NCBI RefSeq assembly: GCF_029269835.1
Contig: NZ_JARJBB010000012.1
Location: forward strand, 62,001 to 126,000
DNA length: 64,000 bases
Direction of reading: 5' to 3'
Source of the DNA: Streptomyces tropicalis
Lineage (GTDB): Bacteria; Actinomycetota; Actinomycetes; Streptomycetales; Streptomycetaceae
Each line of letters begins with the position of its first letter. Positions within the stretch are counted from its first letter, which is position 1. Of the stretch, positions 8,439 to 16,492 are shown piece by piece. Made by a program: the position numbers and the translations under genes. Below the pieces are notes generated by a model. The model was not told where the DNA came from, made no database searches, and saw only the letters and a program-made list of their open reading frames with translations.

Positions 8439-9041
8439 ATGGGCTCCTACACGATTCCCCACGTCATCGAGCGCACCGCGCAGGGCGAGCGGTCCTACGA
8501 CGTCTTCAGCCGGCTGCTGAACGAGCGGATCGTCTTCCTGGGCACCGACATCGACGACGGCGTCGCCAACGTCGTCATCGCACAGCTGCTGCACCTGGAG
8601 TCCTCCGCCCCGGAGTCCGAGATCGCGGTGTACCTCAACTCCCCCGGCGGCTCGTTCACCTCGCTCATGGCCATCTACGACACGATGACGTTCGTGCGGT
8701 CGCCGATCTCCACGTTCTGCGTGGGGCAGGCGGCCTCCACGGCGGCGGTGCTGCTGGCGGGCGGCGATCCCGGCCGGCGCTTCGTGCTGGAGCACGCGCG
8801 GGTCCTGCTCGGGCAGCCGGCCAGCGGCGGCCGGCAGGGCACGGTCTCCGATCTGGCGCTCCAGGCGCGGGAGATGGTCCGCATCCGCTCCCAGGTCGAG
8901 GAGGTGCTGTCCCGGCACACCCACCACGACGTGGCCACCCTGCGCGCGGACATGGACCGCGACAAGGTGTTCACCGCCCAGGAGGCGGTGGCGTACGGCC
9001 TGGCCGACGAGGTCCTGAGCCGGCGCCTGACCCCGGCGTGA
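8439..9041 (+). CDS. clpP4: ClpP-family subunit, ClpP4-like, lacking the catalytic His
   Basis: This 200-residue ClpP paralogue is coupled to clpP3. The nucleophile Ser100 (GQAASTA) and the acid Asp175 (DRDKVFTA) are present. The position that should hold the catalytic His, 25 residues after the Ser, is Gly125 in RVLLGQP. The subunit is therefore predicted to be inactive by itself. It probably forms a mixed tetradecamer with ClpP3, in which one ring or subunit type does the cutting. The longer upstream open frame overlaps clpP3 and is rejected. The ribosome site is weak (GGGG), consistent with coupling. Confidence 0.88.
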   Translation: MGSYTIPHVIERTAQGERSYDVFSRLLNERIVFLGTDIDDGVANVVIAQLLHLESSAPESEIAVYLNSPGGSFTSLMAIYDTMTFVRSPISTFCVGQAASTAAVLLAGGDPGRRFVLEHARVLLGQPASGGRQGTVSDLALQAREMVRIRSQVEEVLSRHTHHDVATLRADMDRDKVFTAQEAVAYGLADEVLSRRLTPA

Positions 9042-9180
9042 CACCGCCCGCCGGCCCCCGGCGGCGAGAAGCCGCGCGGGACCGGCGGGTGCGGGGGCCG
9101 GACACCCGGGGGCGATGATCGCCGGACACCCGGCCCCTGGGCGCCGGACTCCCGGACCGGGGCGCCGTGGGACGGGGCGC

Positions 9181-9221
9181 GCGGGACGGGGGCGCGGAAC
9201 GGGCGGCGCGGGACGGGGGCG
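9181..9221. repeat. G-rich direct repeat between clpP4 and popR
   Basis: GCGGGACGGGGGCG occurs at 9181-9194 and 9208-9221, within a run of G-rich blocks (about 9160-9230) in the 242-nt gap between the convergent clpP4 and popR genes. The plus strand has enough G-tracts for a G-quadruplex. No hairpin terminator was recognised in the gap. Confidence 0.45.
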
Positions 9222-9283
9222 TCGGCCGGTCCGGCGGTGGGCCCGCGGATTGGGCCCGACCGGGGCCGGGGGCCGGAGCCGCG

Positions 9284-9745
9284 TCAGGCGGCCAGGCAGA
9301 GGCCGTCGCGGTGGGCCTGCGGCGCGGTCCGGCCGGGGAGCCGGGTGCGGGCGGTGAGGCGGACCAGGTCGCCCTGCACCCGGGCGAGCAGGTCGCCGAG
9401 ACCCAGCCCCAGTGCGTGCGCGGCCGCGGCCAGGACCTCGGACGACGCCTCCTTGCGGCCGCGCTCGATCTCCGACAGGTACGGCATGGAGATCCGGGCC
9501 GCGTCGGCGACGTCCTGGAGCGTGCGTTCCTGGGCCCGCCGCTCGCGGCGCAGGACGTCCCCCACGAGATCGCGCCAGAGCGGTTCCCGCGCGGGCACGG
9601 GCGGGGGGCCGGACCGCGGCGCGGTACGCGGGGCCGCCCCGGGCGGGGGGCCGGGGCGGCCGGACGGCGGCGGGGCGGTCCCCTGCCGTGCGGCCGGCGG
9701 TCGCAGGCACAGGACGCGGGCTTCGTTCGACGCTTGGCTGGTCAC
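9284..9745 (-). CDS. popR: PopR/ClgR-like XRE-family activator of clpP3-clpP4
   Basis: A 153-residue DNA-binding protein with a low-complexity Pro/Gly-rich N-terminus and a helix-turn-helix at about 60-120 (RTLQDVADAARISMPYLSEIERGRKEASSEVLAAAA), the ClgR/PopR type of the Cro/C1 fold. The last residues are LCLAA. In S. lividans, PopR activates clpP3-clpP4 and is degraded by ClpP1/P2 through a C-terminal Ala-Ala, so it accumulates and switches on the second protease only when ClpP1/P2 fail. The same ending here supports the assignment. The GTG start (9743-9745) has a TAGGCT box 6 nt upstream and no ribosome site, suggesting leaderless translation. Confidence 0.85.
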   Translation of the reverse strand: MTSQASNEARVLCLRPPAARQGTAPPPSGRPGPPPGAAPRTAPRSGPPPVPAREPLWRDLVGDVLRRERRAQERTLQDVADAARISMPYLSEIERGRKEASSEVLAAAAHALGLGLGDLLARVQGDLVRLTARTRLPGRTAPQAHRDGLCLAA

Positions 9746-9751
9746 GCGTTC

Positions 9752-9757
9752 AGCCTA
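9752..9757 (-). promoter_or_regulatory. -10 element of probable leaderless popR transcript
   Basis: TAGGCT on the minus strand, 6 nt before the GTG start at 9745. No ribosome-binding site is present. The same box recurs before the MarR and LysR genes of this window. Confidence 0.5.
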
Positions 9758-9900
9758 GGAGTGCCGACCGCAGAGGGAAGGGCACGGCATTCCGCCCTGG
9801 GTGAAGCGCGGATCACCCGCATTCCGGGCGTGGTTGCGGAGCACACGACCGCCCCGCCGACGGATTCGGGCCATCCCGTTCCGTCCAGGGCGACGCCCGC

Positions 9901-9953
9901 CGGCCGGCGGAGCGGACGTCCGGCGGCCGGCGGAGCGGACGTCCGGCGGCCGG
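9901..9953. repeat. Tandem 23-bp repeat, two copies
   Basis: Two exact copies of a 23-bp unit containing GGAGCGGACGTCCGG, plus a 7-bp partial third copy. Each unit carries the palindrome GGACGTCC. It lies in the 426-nt non-coding stretch between popR and the DUF5133 gene (9746-10171), in which no other gene was recognised. Function is unknown. Confidence 0.7.
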
Positions 9954-10171
9954 TCCGGGCCGTGCCGGCGTCCGGCCCACGGCGCGTCACCTGCGGCGAC
10001 CGCGGCGGCCTCCGGGCGCGCGGTCGGACCGGCGGCCCGGAACGTCCCGGTCTGCACGAACCCCCACTTTTCCGCCACCTCGCGCACGCAGGGCGTACAC
10101 ACCGTCACTCCGGGTATCCGCAGGCACGGACCGCGGGCCGTGACACGGCCGCGGAGAATGGGGAGAATCCT

Positions 10172-10429
10172 GTGCTGATGGCCCACCCTGCGGTGCTGCG
10201 CGACCTCGTCACCCGGTACGACGCCCTGCGCGTCCTCCATGCAGGAGACGGATGCCCGGAGATCCGGCGGCGCATGGACGACGCGGCGTACACCCTGTGC
10301 GTGACGACCGGCACCCGGGACGTGACGTCGGCCCTGGCCGCGGCGCGGCAGCGACTGTCGGTGGCCCTTCCCGTGCGCACCGCGGCCGCGGGAGTCCAGA
10401 GTGCGGACGATTCGCTCATCGGCGGATGA
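10172..10429 (+). CDS. DUF5133 domain protein
   Basis: This small, 85-residue protein of unknown function matches the Streptomyces DUF5133 family (MLMAHPAVLRDLVTRYDALR; RMDDAAYTLCVTTGTR). The GTG at 10172 is preferred: GGGGAG lies about 8 nt upstream, and the resulting N-terminus (LMAHP) matches family members; an ATG two codons later is possible. It sits 133 nt upstream of a stress sigma factor gene in the same direction and may be part of the same stress response, which is inference from position only. The much longer open frame upstream is not coding. Confidence 0.7.
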   Translation: MLMAHPAVLRDLVTRYDALRVLHAGDGCPEIRRRMDDAAYTLCVTTGTRDVTSALAAARQRLSVALPVRTAAAGVQSADDSLIGG

Positions 10430-10562
10430 CACGCGCATACTTCTGGGAAGGCCGGGAAGCGGGGGGCGCGATACGGCCGGCCGCAGCCGCGGGCCGGACG
10501 CATGCGGGCCCCGGCCGGCAGACGCCGACCGAGACTTTCGCAGGAGAACGACGGGAGAAGGA

Positions 10563-11447
10563 ATGGACAGCACCGTGATCCGCTCTGAACCGGAGGCCGA
10601 GGAGGCCCGCGGGACCTGGACGGGTGACGGAGCGCTGCCCGGAGTCGGAGACCCCCGGACGGTCGCCCCGCGCGACGCCCGCGAGCTGTCCCGTCACTTC
10701 TTCCGGCGTCTGTCGGAACTCGAGGAGGGCACGCGCGAGCACCAGTACGCGCGCAACACCCTCATCGAGATGAACATGTCGCTGGTGCGCTTCGCCGCGG
10801 GCCGCTTCCGCAACCGCGGCGACGACATGGATGACGTCGTCCAGACCGGCATGATCGGCCTGATCAAGGCCATCGACCGGTTCGAGCTCACGCGCGAGGT
10901 CGAGTTCACCTCGTTCGCGCTCCCCTACATCGTGGGCGAGATCAAACGGTTCTTCCGCGACACCACCTGGGCCGTGCACGTGCCGCGCCGGCTGCAGGAG
11001 CTGCGCGTCGAGCTGGCGAGGGCCCGCGAGGAGCTCTCCAGTCGTCTGGACCGGGACCCCACGGTCGCCGAGCTCGCCACGCTGATGAACCTCCCCGAGA
11101 GCGACGTGGTGGAGGCGCAGATCGCGTCCAACGGCTACAACTCCGCCTCCCTGGACGCCGCCCTCACCGGCGACGGACCCGAGGACGGCGAGGCGGTGCT
11201 CGCCGACTTCATCGGCGTCGAGGAGGACGGGCTGCGGCTCGTCGAGGACTTCCACGCGCTGGCTCCGCTGCTGGCCGGTCTCAGCGAGCGCGACCGGGAG
11301 ATCCTGCACCTCCGGTTCGTGGAGGAGGCCACCCAGGCGGAGATCGGCGAGCTGCTGGGCTGCTCGCAGATGCACGTCTCGCGGCTGATCAAGCGCATCA
11401 TCGCCCGGCTGCGGCAGGGCATGCTGGGCGAGCTGGGCTGCGCCTGA
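10563..11447 (+). CDS. RNA polymerase sigma factor, SigB/SigF/SigG stress family
   Basis: The 294-residue group-3 sigma factor directs RNA polymerase to stress or developmental promoters. Region 2 is intact (NMSLVRFAAGRFRNRGDDMD, FTSFALPYIVGEIKRFFRD), followed by region 3 (VPRRLQELRVELARA) and the region 4 helix-turn-helix (ATQAEIGELLGCSQMHVSRL). The start at 10563 has GGGAGAAGGA directly upstream. A strong terminator follows. The gene converges on an RsbW-like ATPase that could be its anti-sigma factor. Such factors are normally held by an ATPase anti-sigma until an anti-anti-sigma factor is dephosphorylated; no anti-anti-sigma gene is nearby. Confidence 0.92.
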   Translation: MDSTVIRSEPEAEEARGTWTGDGALPGVGDPRTVAPRDARELSRHFFRRLSELEEGTREHQYARNTLIEMNMSLVRFAAGRFRNRGDDMDDVVQTGMIGLIKAIDRFELTREVEFTSFALPYIVGEIKRFFRDTTWAVHVPRRLQELRVELARAREELSSRLDRDPTVAELATLMNLPESDVVEAQIASNGYNSASLDAALTGDGPEDGEAVLADFIGVEEDGLRLVEDFHALAPLLAGLSERDREILHLRFVEEATQAEIGELLGCSQMHVSRLIKRIIARLRQGMLGELGCA

Positions 11448-11493
11448 CCGGCCGCCGCCGTTCGGGCGGCGCACGGCACCCGTGCACGACAGA

Positions 11494-11523
11494 AAGGTGC
11501 CGTCCCCCGGGGGACGGCACCTT
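11494..11523. terminator. Bidirectional hairpin terminator
   Basis: A perfect 15-bp inverted repeat without a loop spacer (AAGGTGCCGTCCCCC and its complement), between the convergent sigma factor and ATPase genes. It can terminate transcription from both sides. Confidence 0.85.
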
Positions 11524-11544
11524 CTGCGTGTTCTGCTCCCGGCG

Positions 11545-11997
11545 TCAGCGGCCGAGGTCCACCACGGCGCGTACGCACTTGCCGACCGGCACCCGCTCGA
11601 CGGTCACCCGTGACGCCAGCACGTGCACGATCTCCAGCCCGTGCCGGCCGACCCGGTTCGGGTCCCGGGGGAAGCGCCGGGGGACGGCCGCGCTGCTGTC
11701 GTACACGCAGACGGTGACGGCCGCGTCCGTGCCCTCCAGGTCCAGGATGTACGGCCCGTTGCTGTGCCGGTCCGCGTTGGCGACCAGCTCGCTGACCACC
11801 AGGAGCACGTCCTCGCCGCACCGGCGGTCGATCTCGGCGCACCACTCCGCCCTCAGCTGCCGCAGGAAGACGGCCGCGAAGGACCGCGCCTCGGCGATGC
11901 ACCCGGGTTCGCCGGTGTAGTGCGCCGCCTGCCGAAGCGGTTCCACGGGTACGTCGAAACCAGTCGCTATCACTGCCCCGTCCAGTTGCTCGATCAT
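11545..11997 (-). CDS. RsbW-like histidine-kinase-fold ATPase (candidate anti-sigma factor)
   Basis: The 150-residue cytoplasmic ATP-binding protein of the GHKL fold has an N-box (ELVANADRHS) and a G-box (GRHGLEIVHVL) and no sensor or phosphoacceptor domain. This is the architecture of SpoIIAB/RsbW anti-sigma kinases and of the very numerous Streptomyces stand-alone ATPases. It faces the SigB/F-type sigma gene across a shared terminator, so an interaction is plausible but unproven. The Cys-containing N-terminus (EPGCIAEARSF, AEWCAEIDRRCGED) could be redox-sensitive. Confidence 0.82.
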   Translation of the reverse strand: MIEQLDGAVIATGFDVPVEPLRQAAHYTGEPGCIAEARSFAAVFLRQLRAEWCAEIDRRCGEDVLLVVSELVANADRHSNGPYILDLEGTDAAVTVCVYDSSAAVPRRFPRDPNRVGRHGLEIVHVLASRVTVERVPVGKCVRAVVDLGR

Positions 11998-12160
11998 GCG
12001 TGTCTCTCTCGGAGGGCCGGGAGGGCCGGACTGTGCTGCCCCTGTCTCGTACCCCGGCCGCCGCCGGGCAGTCCTCGGCGGCCCCGCGTCGCCCCTGCGC
12101 GCCCTCTGCCCGCCCTTCTCCCGTCCTTCCCCCGTCCATCTTCCCGTCGTCTGTCCGTGC

Positions 12161-13396
12161 TCAGGACACGGTTACCGAGGGGGGCGCCTGCGGTGCGCTC
12201 TGCGGCGGCACGGAGGGCTGCGACTGCGAACCGGCGGGCTGCGAGGGCGGCGACGCGGGTCCGGAGGAGGGCGGGGGCTGCGATCCGGTTGCGGAGGACG
12301 GCGGCGCCGGCGGGGAGGAGGGCGGGGCCGAGGAGCCCGGCGGGACGGCCGAGGAGGGCGGAGACGAACCCGGGGAGGAGGCCGGTGCCGACGACGGGGG
12401 CGTGGATCCTCCCGTGCCGCTGCCGGAGGGGGAGGCCGAGGGCGAGCCGGACGGCGTGAGCGTCGTGGCGGTGGGGAACGGCCACGGGGTCGGCGGCGCC
12501 GGAGCGGGACGGTCCCGGCCGCCCGTGTCGCCCGCCCGGCGGGCGAACCAGTCGCCGTGGTGGACGTCGCGGACGACGAACTCCCTCACGGCCGCCGGCG
12601 CCGGCGTGACCACGACGACGTCCTGCGGCCGGTACCCCGGCCACCGCTGCCCGGTGTAGCGGGTGGGGCCGCTCTGGGCGACGGGCGGCGTCAACGGGTT
12701 GCCGCAGGCGCACCGGACCCGGGGCACGCCCCGGTCGTCCACGAGGACGGCGGTGCCGGCCTGGAGGACGGCCTGGTAGGAGGTGACGGAGCCATTGTGG
12801 TAGCCGTGGTTGGTCACCCGGGTGTCCAGCCGCAGCTGGACCGGGGTGAGCCCGCGCAGGTACGCGGGGACACCGGCCGGCGGCACCCCCGCGACCGACG
12901 CGAACGCCCGGTTCCTGGCCGGCTGCGCCTGCAGTTCCCGGATCTGCCGCTCGACGTCGCAGCTGGAGACGTTGCGGGTGCCGCCGTACAGACCGGGGGC
13001 GCCGCCCTGGACGCCGCGGACCGCGTTCGGGGGCTGGGACGGCGCCGTCGGGACGGCGGACGGCGGCGGGGCCGAGGAGGCGGTCGCCGTCGACCCCGTG
13101 AAGGGGTCGGGGCCTGTCTGGGCGGCGGGCTGGAGGAAGACCTCGCCGCGGGCGCCGGAGCCGCCGCCGGAGGTGGTGAGGAGCACCGCCGCGACCACCA
13201 CGGCCGCGACCGCGGCGGCGAGCAGCGCCATCCTCGGCACCGACGACCACCAGGGCCGGCGGGGCTCCTCCGGTGTGCCGCCCCCGCCGCCGGAGGGCCG
13301 GGAGGGCGGTCCGGGAGGGGGCTGGGACGGCCGTCCGGACAGGGGACCGGAGGGCGGTCCGGTGGGGCGGCCGGAGCCGGGCGGTTCGACGGTCAC
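12161..13396 (-). CDS. DUF6777 membrane-anchored extracytoplasmic protein
   Basis: The 411-residue protein has a Pro/Gly-rich cytoplasmic N-terminus (1-55), one transmembrane helix (about 57-77, MALLAAAVAAVVVAAVLL), a DUF6777-type outer domain (about 80-280, with NRAFASVAGVPPAGVPAYLR and VRCACGNPL) and a Pro/Ser-rich tail of roughly 130 residues. Function is unknown; the tail looks like a cell-wall-spanning spacer. The GTG at 13396 follows GGGAGAGCTC. A far longer open frame upstream is only a high-GC artefact. The gene is transcribed away from the streptophobe gene. Confidence 0.8.
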   Translation of the reverse strand: MTVEPPGSGRPTGPPSGPLSGRPSQPPPGPPSRPSGGGGGTPEEPRRPWWSSVPRMALLAAAVAAVVVAAVLLTTSGGGSGARGEVFLQPAAQTGPDPFTGSTATASSAPPPSAVPTAPSQPPNAVRGVQGGAPGLYGGTRNVSSCDVERQIRELQAQPARNRAFASVAGVPPAGVPAYLRGLTPVQLRLDTRVTNHGYHNGSVTSYQAVLQAGTAVLVDDRGVPRVRCACGNPLTPPVAQSGPTRYTGQRWPGYRPQDVVVVTPAPAAVREFVVRDVHHGDWFARRAGDTGGRDRPAPAPPTPWPFPTATTLTPSGSPSASPSGSGTGGSTPPSSAPASSPGSSPPSSAVPPGSSAPPSSPPAPPSSATGSQPPPSSGPASPPSQPAGSQSQPSVPPQSAPQAPPSVTVS

Positions 13397-13543
13397 GAGC
13401 TCTCCCGACGTCGACGCGGGGCGGCGTATGACCTGATGAATGCTGCTTTCGCCGCAATGATCCCATTGTGTGCCCCGGGGCGGTGGGGTCCGCAAGCGGG
13501 ACGCGGACGGACCTCCCGGGGGGCGGTGCGTCCTCCGGCTGCT

Positions 13544-13549
13544 TAGCGT
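13544..13549 (+). promoter_or_regulatory. -10 element of probable leaderless transcript (streptophobe gene)
   Basis: TAGCGT, 6 nt before the GTG start at 13556; no ribosome-binding site. Confidence 0.45.
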
Positions 13550-13555
13550 GGCTGC

Positions 13556-14851
13556 GTGAGCCAGCCCCTCCCGACCGCGCCGCCGGCCGCCCGCCACCAC
13601 GGCTGGCTGCCGGCTCTCGCCACGGCGCTGGCCGGGCTGGTCTCCATGGGCGTGGTGGCCGCGCTCGGGCTGTGGGCGGCGGGTGCGGCGGCCCTGCCCG
13701 GCGGTGCCTTCCCGCGCGTGGTCGCGGCGACCGTGGTGACGGCCGTCGGCGGGAGCGTCGCCCTGTCCGGCGACGCGGGCGCCCTCGCCCGTTCGCACGC
13801 CGGGATCACGGTGATGCCGCTGTCGGTGACGCTGACCGGTGCGCTGGTCGTCGCGGCGGGGTTCCTGCGGCCGCTGCGGCACCGGGCGGTGGCCTCGGTG
13901 CGCGAGCTGGGCGGGTGGGCGGTCCGGATCGCCCTGGTGTGGCTGCTGCTGCTCCTGGGCCTGGCTCTCGGAGCGCGTCAGACCTTCTCCGTCGACCTCG
14001 GCAACGGCGTGCTCGGCGACATCGGCGACCTGCTCGGCGCCGCGCCCGAGGTGGGCTTCCGCGCGCGGGTGCCGGCCACCCTCGCCGTGGGGCTGGTGTG
14101 GCTGGCGGGAGTGATGGTGCTGGCGCTGATGGTGGCGCGCGGCGCGCCGTTGCCGGCCCGGCTGCTGCGGTTCCAGGCGTCGGTGCGTCCCGCGGCGTAC
14201 GCCATGGTCACGCTGTTGCTGGTGAGTGTCGCGCTCGGCGTCGTCGTCGCCCTGATCACGGCGGTGAGGCGCGGCCACCCGGCGGACTCCTTCGCGGTGA
14301 TCCTGCTCGGGCTGCCGAACGTGGTGTGGCCGGCGCTCACGATCGGGATGGGGGCCGCCTGGCACGGGCGGGTTGACGGACCGTTCGGCCTGCCCATGCC
14401 GTACCTGCTGGACGAGGTGCTGAGGACGCCGGACGTGTCCACCCTCGACCTGGGCACGCTCGCCGCGCACGACGGGCGGGCGTGGTGGCTGGTCGCCGTC
14501 GACGCGGTACTGCTGGTGGGCGCCGCGTTCCTGATGGCGGCCCGCTCCCCCGCGGGGACCCGGGCCCCGCGGCATGTGCTGCACATGGCGGTCGCCCTCG
14601 TGGCGGCGGTCCTGGCGATCTGCCTGCTCTGCCGGGTCTCCGCCCACTACGGGCTCTCCCTGCTCGGCATCGGCGACGCGGGCGGCGGTCTCTCCGGGGA
14701 GCTGCTGCTGCGGCCGCAGGTGTGGAGCGCGCTGGGCCTCGCGGTCGCGTGGGGAATGGTCGCCGGGCTGTGCGGCGCCCTGGCCGCGCGCCCCGTGCGG
14801 CGCCGCGGAGAGACCGGCGGGGCCCCACCGCCGGGTGCCCGCCCTTGGTGA
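13556..14851 (+). CDS. Streptophobe family integral membrane protein
   Basis: The 431-residue protein is very hydrophobic, with about ten predicted membrane helices. The sequence (HHGWLPALATALAGLVSMG, MPLSVTLTGALVVAAGFLRP, SFAVILLGLPNVVWPAL) is recognised as the Streptomyces streptophobe family, whose role is unknown. The GTG start is probably leaderless. The N-terminus is short and Pro/Ala-rich and the tail is basic, with RRRGE. The Nudix gene follows 40 nt downstream in the same direction but has its own promoter-like box. Confidence 0.82.
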   Translation: MSQPLPTAPPAARHHGWLPALATALAGLVSMGVVAALGLWAAGAAALPGGAFPRVVAATVVTAVGGSVALSGDAGALARSHAGITVMPLSVTLTGALVVAAGFLRPLRHRAVASVRELGGWAVRIALVWLLLLLGLALGARQTFSVDLGNGVLGDIGDLLGAAPEVGFRARVPATLAVGLVWLAGVMVLALMVARGAPLPARLLRFQASVRPAAYAMVTLLLVSVALGVVVALITAVRRGHPADSFAVILLGLPNVVWPALTIGMGAAWHGRVDGPFGLPMPYLLDEVLRTPDVSTLDLGTLAAHDGRAWWLVAVDAVLLVGAAFLMAARSPAGTRAPRHVLHMAVALVAAVLAICLLCRVSAHYGLSLLGIGDAGGGLSGELLLRPQVWSALGLAVAWGMVAGLCGALAARPVRRRGETGGAPPPGARPW

Positions 14852-14878
14852 AACCCGCGCCGCGGCCCGTCCCGGCCC

Positions 14879-14884
14879 TACGGT
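14879..14884 (+). promoter_or_regulatory. -10 element of probable leaderless transcript (Nudix gene)
   Basis: TACGGT, 7 nt before the ATG at 14892; no ribosome-binding site. Confidence 0.45.
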
Positions 14885-14891
14885 GACGGGC

Positions 14892-15416
14892 ATGGCGGAG
14901 AACGAGCACGAGGTAACCGTGGACGGCGGCGTGGAGATCCCGGTCCCCGCCGAGGGCGGGACCTGGACCGTGGGAGCGGTGGTCCGCGACGGGCGGGGCA
15001 GCGCCTTCGCCCAGCGGCGGGGCCCCGACCGGCGGCTGCTCCCCGGCTGCTGGGACGTCGTCGGCGGTCAAGTCGAGCCCGGCGAGACCTTGCTGGAGGC
15101 CCTCGCGCGGGAGGTCGCGGAGGAGACGGGCCGGCGGCTGCGCCGGGTCCGCCGGCTGCTCGGGACCTCCGTATGGACCGGCGACGACGACGCGGGCACC
15201 CGGCGGGAGGCCGACTTCCTCGTCGAGGTGGACGGCGACCTGGACCGCCCCGCCCTGGAGTGGTCCAAGCACACCGCCCACGACTGGTTCGGGCCCGAAG
15301 ACCTTCCACACCTCAAGGAGAACCGGAGGCCGGGCGAGTTCCTGGTCCACGACGTGATCGCGGCGGCGCTGCGGGACGCTCCGGCCGCCACCGGCCGTCC
15401 CGATCCTCCGCTCTAG
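14892..15416 (+). CDS. Nudix hydrolase
   Basis: The enzyme hydrolyses a nucleoside diphosphate linked to another moiety; the substrate is unknown. The 174-residue protein carries a complete Nudix box (GGQVEPGETLLEALAREV followed by AEETG), with the catalytic Glu residues intact. The longer frame upstream overlaps the streptophobe gene and is not used. Its stop codon overlaps the stop of the convergent kinase gene within one CTAG, so the two transcripts must run into each other. Confidence 0.88.
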   Translation: MAENEHEVTVDGGVEIPVPAEGGTWTVGAVVRDGRGSAFAQRRGPDRRLLPGCWDVVGGQVEPGETLLEALAREVAEETGRRLRRVRRLLGTSVWTGDDDAGTRREADFLVEVDGDLDRPALEWSKHTAHDWFGPEDLPHLKENRRPGEFLVHDVIAAALRDAPAATGRPDPPL

Positions 15417-16492
15417 AACGGATGGTGCAGCCGGGTGGACCGGGAGGCGGCGTCCGGGGCGCCCGAGGCGGGCCCGAGCACCGGGCGGGCCCAGCGCGGC
15501 GGGCCGGGCGGACGCGCCGCCGGGCCGGAGGCGGGCACGGCGGTCCGGGGACGCTCCGCGGCCGGGTCGCCCGGAGGAGCGGCGCGGGGCTCCGCGGCGG
15601 TCGTCGCGCCGGCGGGACGGGTGCCGGCCTCGCGCAGCGCGGCGACGAAGTCGAGGCAGGACGCGTGGCGGTCCCCTGGACGCTTGGCGAGCGCCCGGGC
15701 GAGCACGGCGTCGACCGCCGGGGCGAGGTCGGGCCGTGCGGCGGTCAGCGGCGGGGGCTCGTCGTACTGGTGGGCCCACAGCAGTGCCATGTCGTCGTCC
15801 CGCCGGAAGGGCGGGTGCCCGGTCAGCATCTCGTGGACGACGCAGGCGAAGGCGTACACGTCGCAGCGGGCGTCCACCGGCCGCCCGGAGAGCTGCTCGG
15901 GCGCCACGTAGTCGAGCGTGCCGACGAACTGCCCCACGGAGGTGAGCCCGGTCAGCGACAGGGATTTCTTCGTCAGGCCGAAGTCGGCCAGGTAGGCGTA
16001 CTCGGGGTGGTCGCTGTCGGTACCCGCGGCCATGAGGATGTTGCCGGGCTTCACGTCCCGGTGGACGAGGCCGTGCGCGTGGGCGGCGTCCAGGGCGGAG
16101 GCGATCTGCGCGGCGATCCGCAGGGCGGCCGGCAGCGGCAGCGGGCCCTGCGCGTCGATCAGGTGCCGCAGGTCGCCGCCGGGGACGTGGCGCATCGCGA
16201 TGTAGAGCACGCCGTCCGTCTCGCCGGCCTCGTAGACGGGCACGATGTTGGGGTGGTCGATGGCGGCGGCGGCCCGGGACTCGTGGATGAAGCGCTGGCG
16301 GAAGGTGTCGTTGCGGGCGAGTTCCGGGGCGAGCAGCTTCAGGGCGACCGTCCGGTCCAGGCGCAGGTCGCGGGCGCGGAAGACGACGGCCATGCCGCCG
16401 CGGCCTATCTCCTGCTCCAGCAGGTATCCGGCGATCCGCCGGCCCGCCGGTTCGGGGGGACGTCCGGCGAAGGGGCTCGTGCCGTGCGCCAT
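15413..16492 (-). CDS. Ser/Thr protein kinase (PknF-like context)
   Basis: A eukaryotic-type kinase of 359 residues. The catalytic domain is at about 20-285: Gly-loop GRGGMAVVFRA (30-40), Lys52 in ALKLL, HRDVKPGN (144-151, Asp146), DFG (170-172), and an APE-like APEQ (197-200). The C-terminal 75 residues are Pro/Ala-rich, with no clear transmembrane segment or PASTA domain, so it appears soluble, unlike most relatives. Its ATG overlaps the stop of the SH3-like gene by one nucleotide (TGATG). Lying in one operon with an FHA-ABC transporter, it probably phosphorylates that transporter's FHA region, as known for PknF and Rv1747 in M. tuberculosis. Confidence 0.9.
   Translation of the reverse strand: MAHGTSPFAGRPPEPAGRRIAGYLLEQEIGRGGMAVVFRARDLRLDRTVALKLLAPELARNDTFRQRFIHESRAAAAIDHPNIVPVYEAGETDGVLYIAMRHVPGGDLRHLIDAQGPLPLPAALRIAAQIASALDAAHAHGLVHRDVKPGNILMAAGTDSDHPEYAYLADFGLTKKSLSLTGLTSVGQFVGTLDYVAPEQLSGRPVDARCDVYAFACVVHEMLTGHPPFRRDDDMALLWAHQYDEPPPLTAARPDLAPAVDAVLARALAKRPGDRHASCLDFVAALREAGTRPAGATTAAEPRAAPPGDPAAERPRTAVPASGPAARPPGPPRWARPVLGPASGAPDAASRSTRLHHPF

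Noticed and set aside
13397..14893. Upstream extension of the DUF6777 frame to 910 codons
   Set aside because: The extension is antisense to the streptophobe gene and low in complexity; the GTG at 13396 has a good ribosome site.
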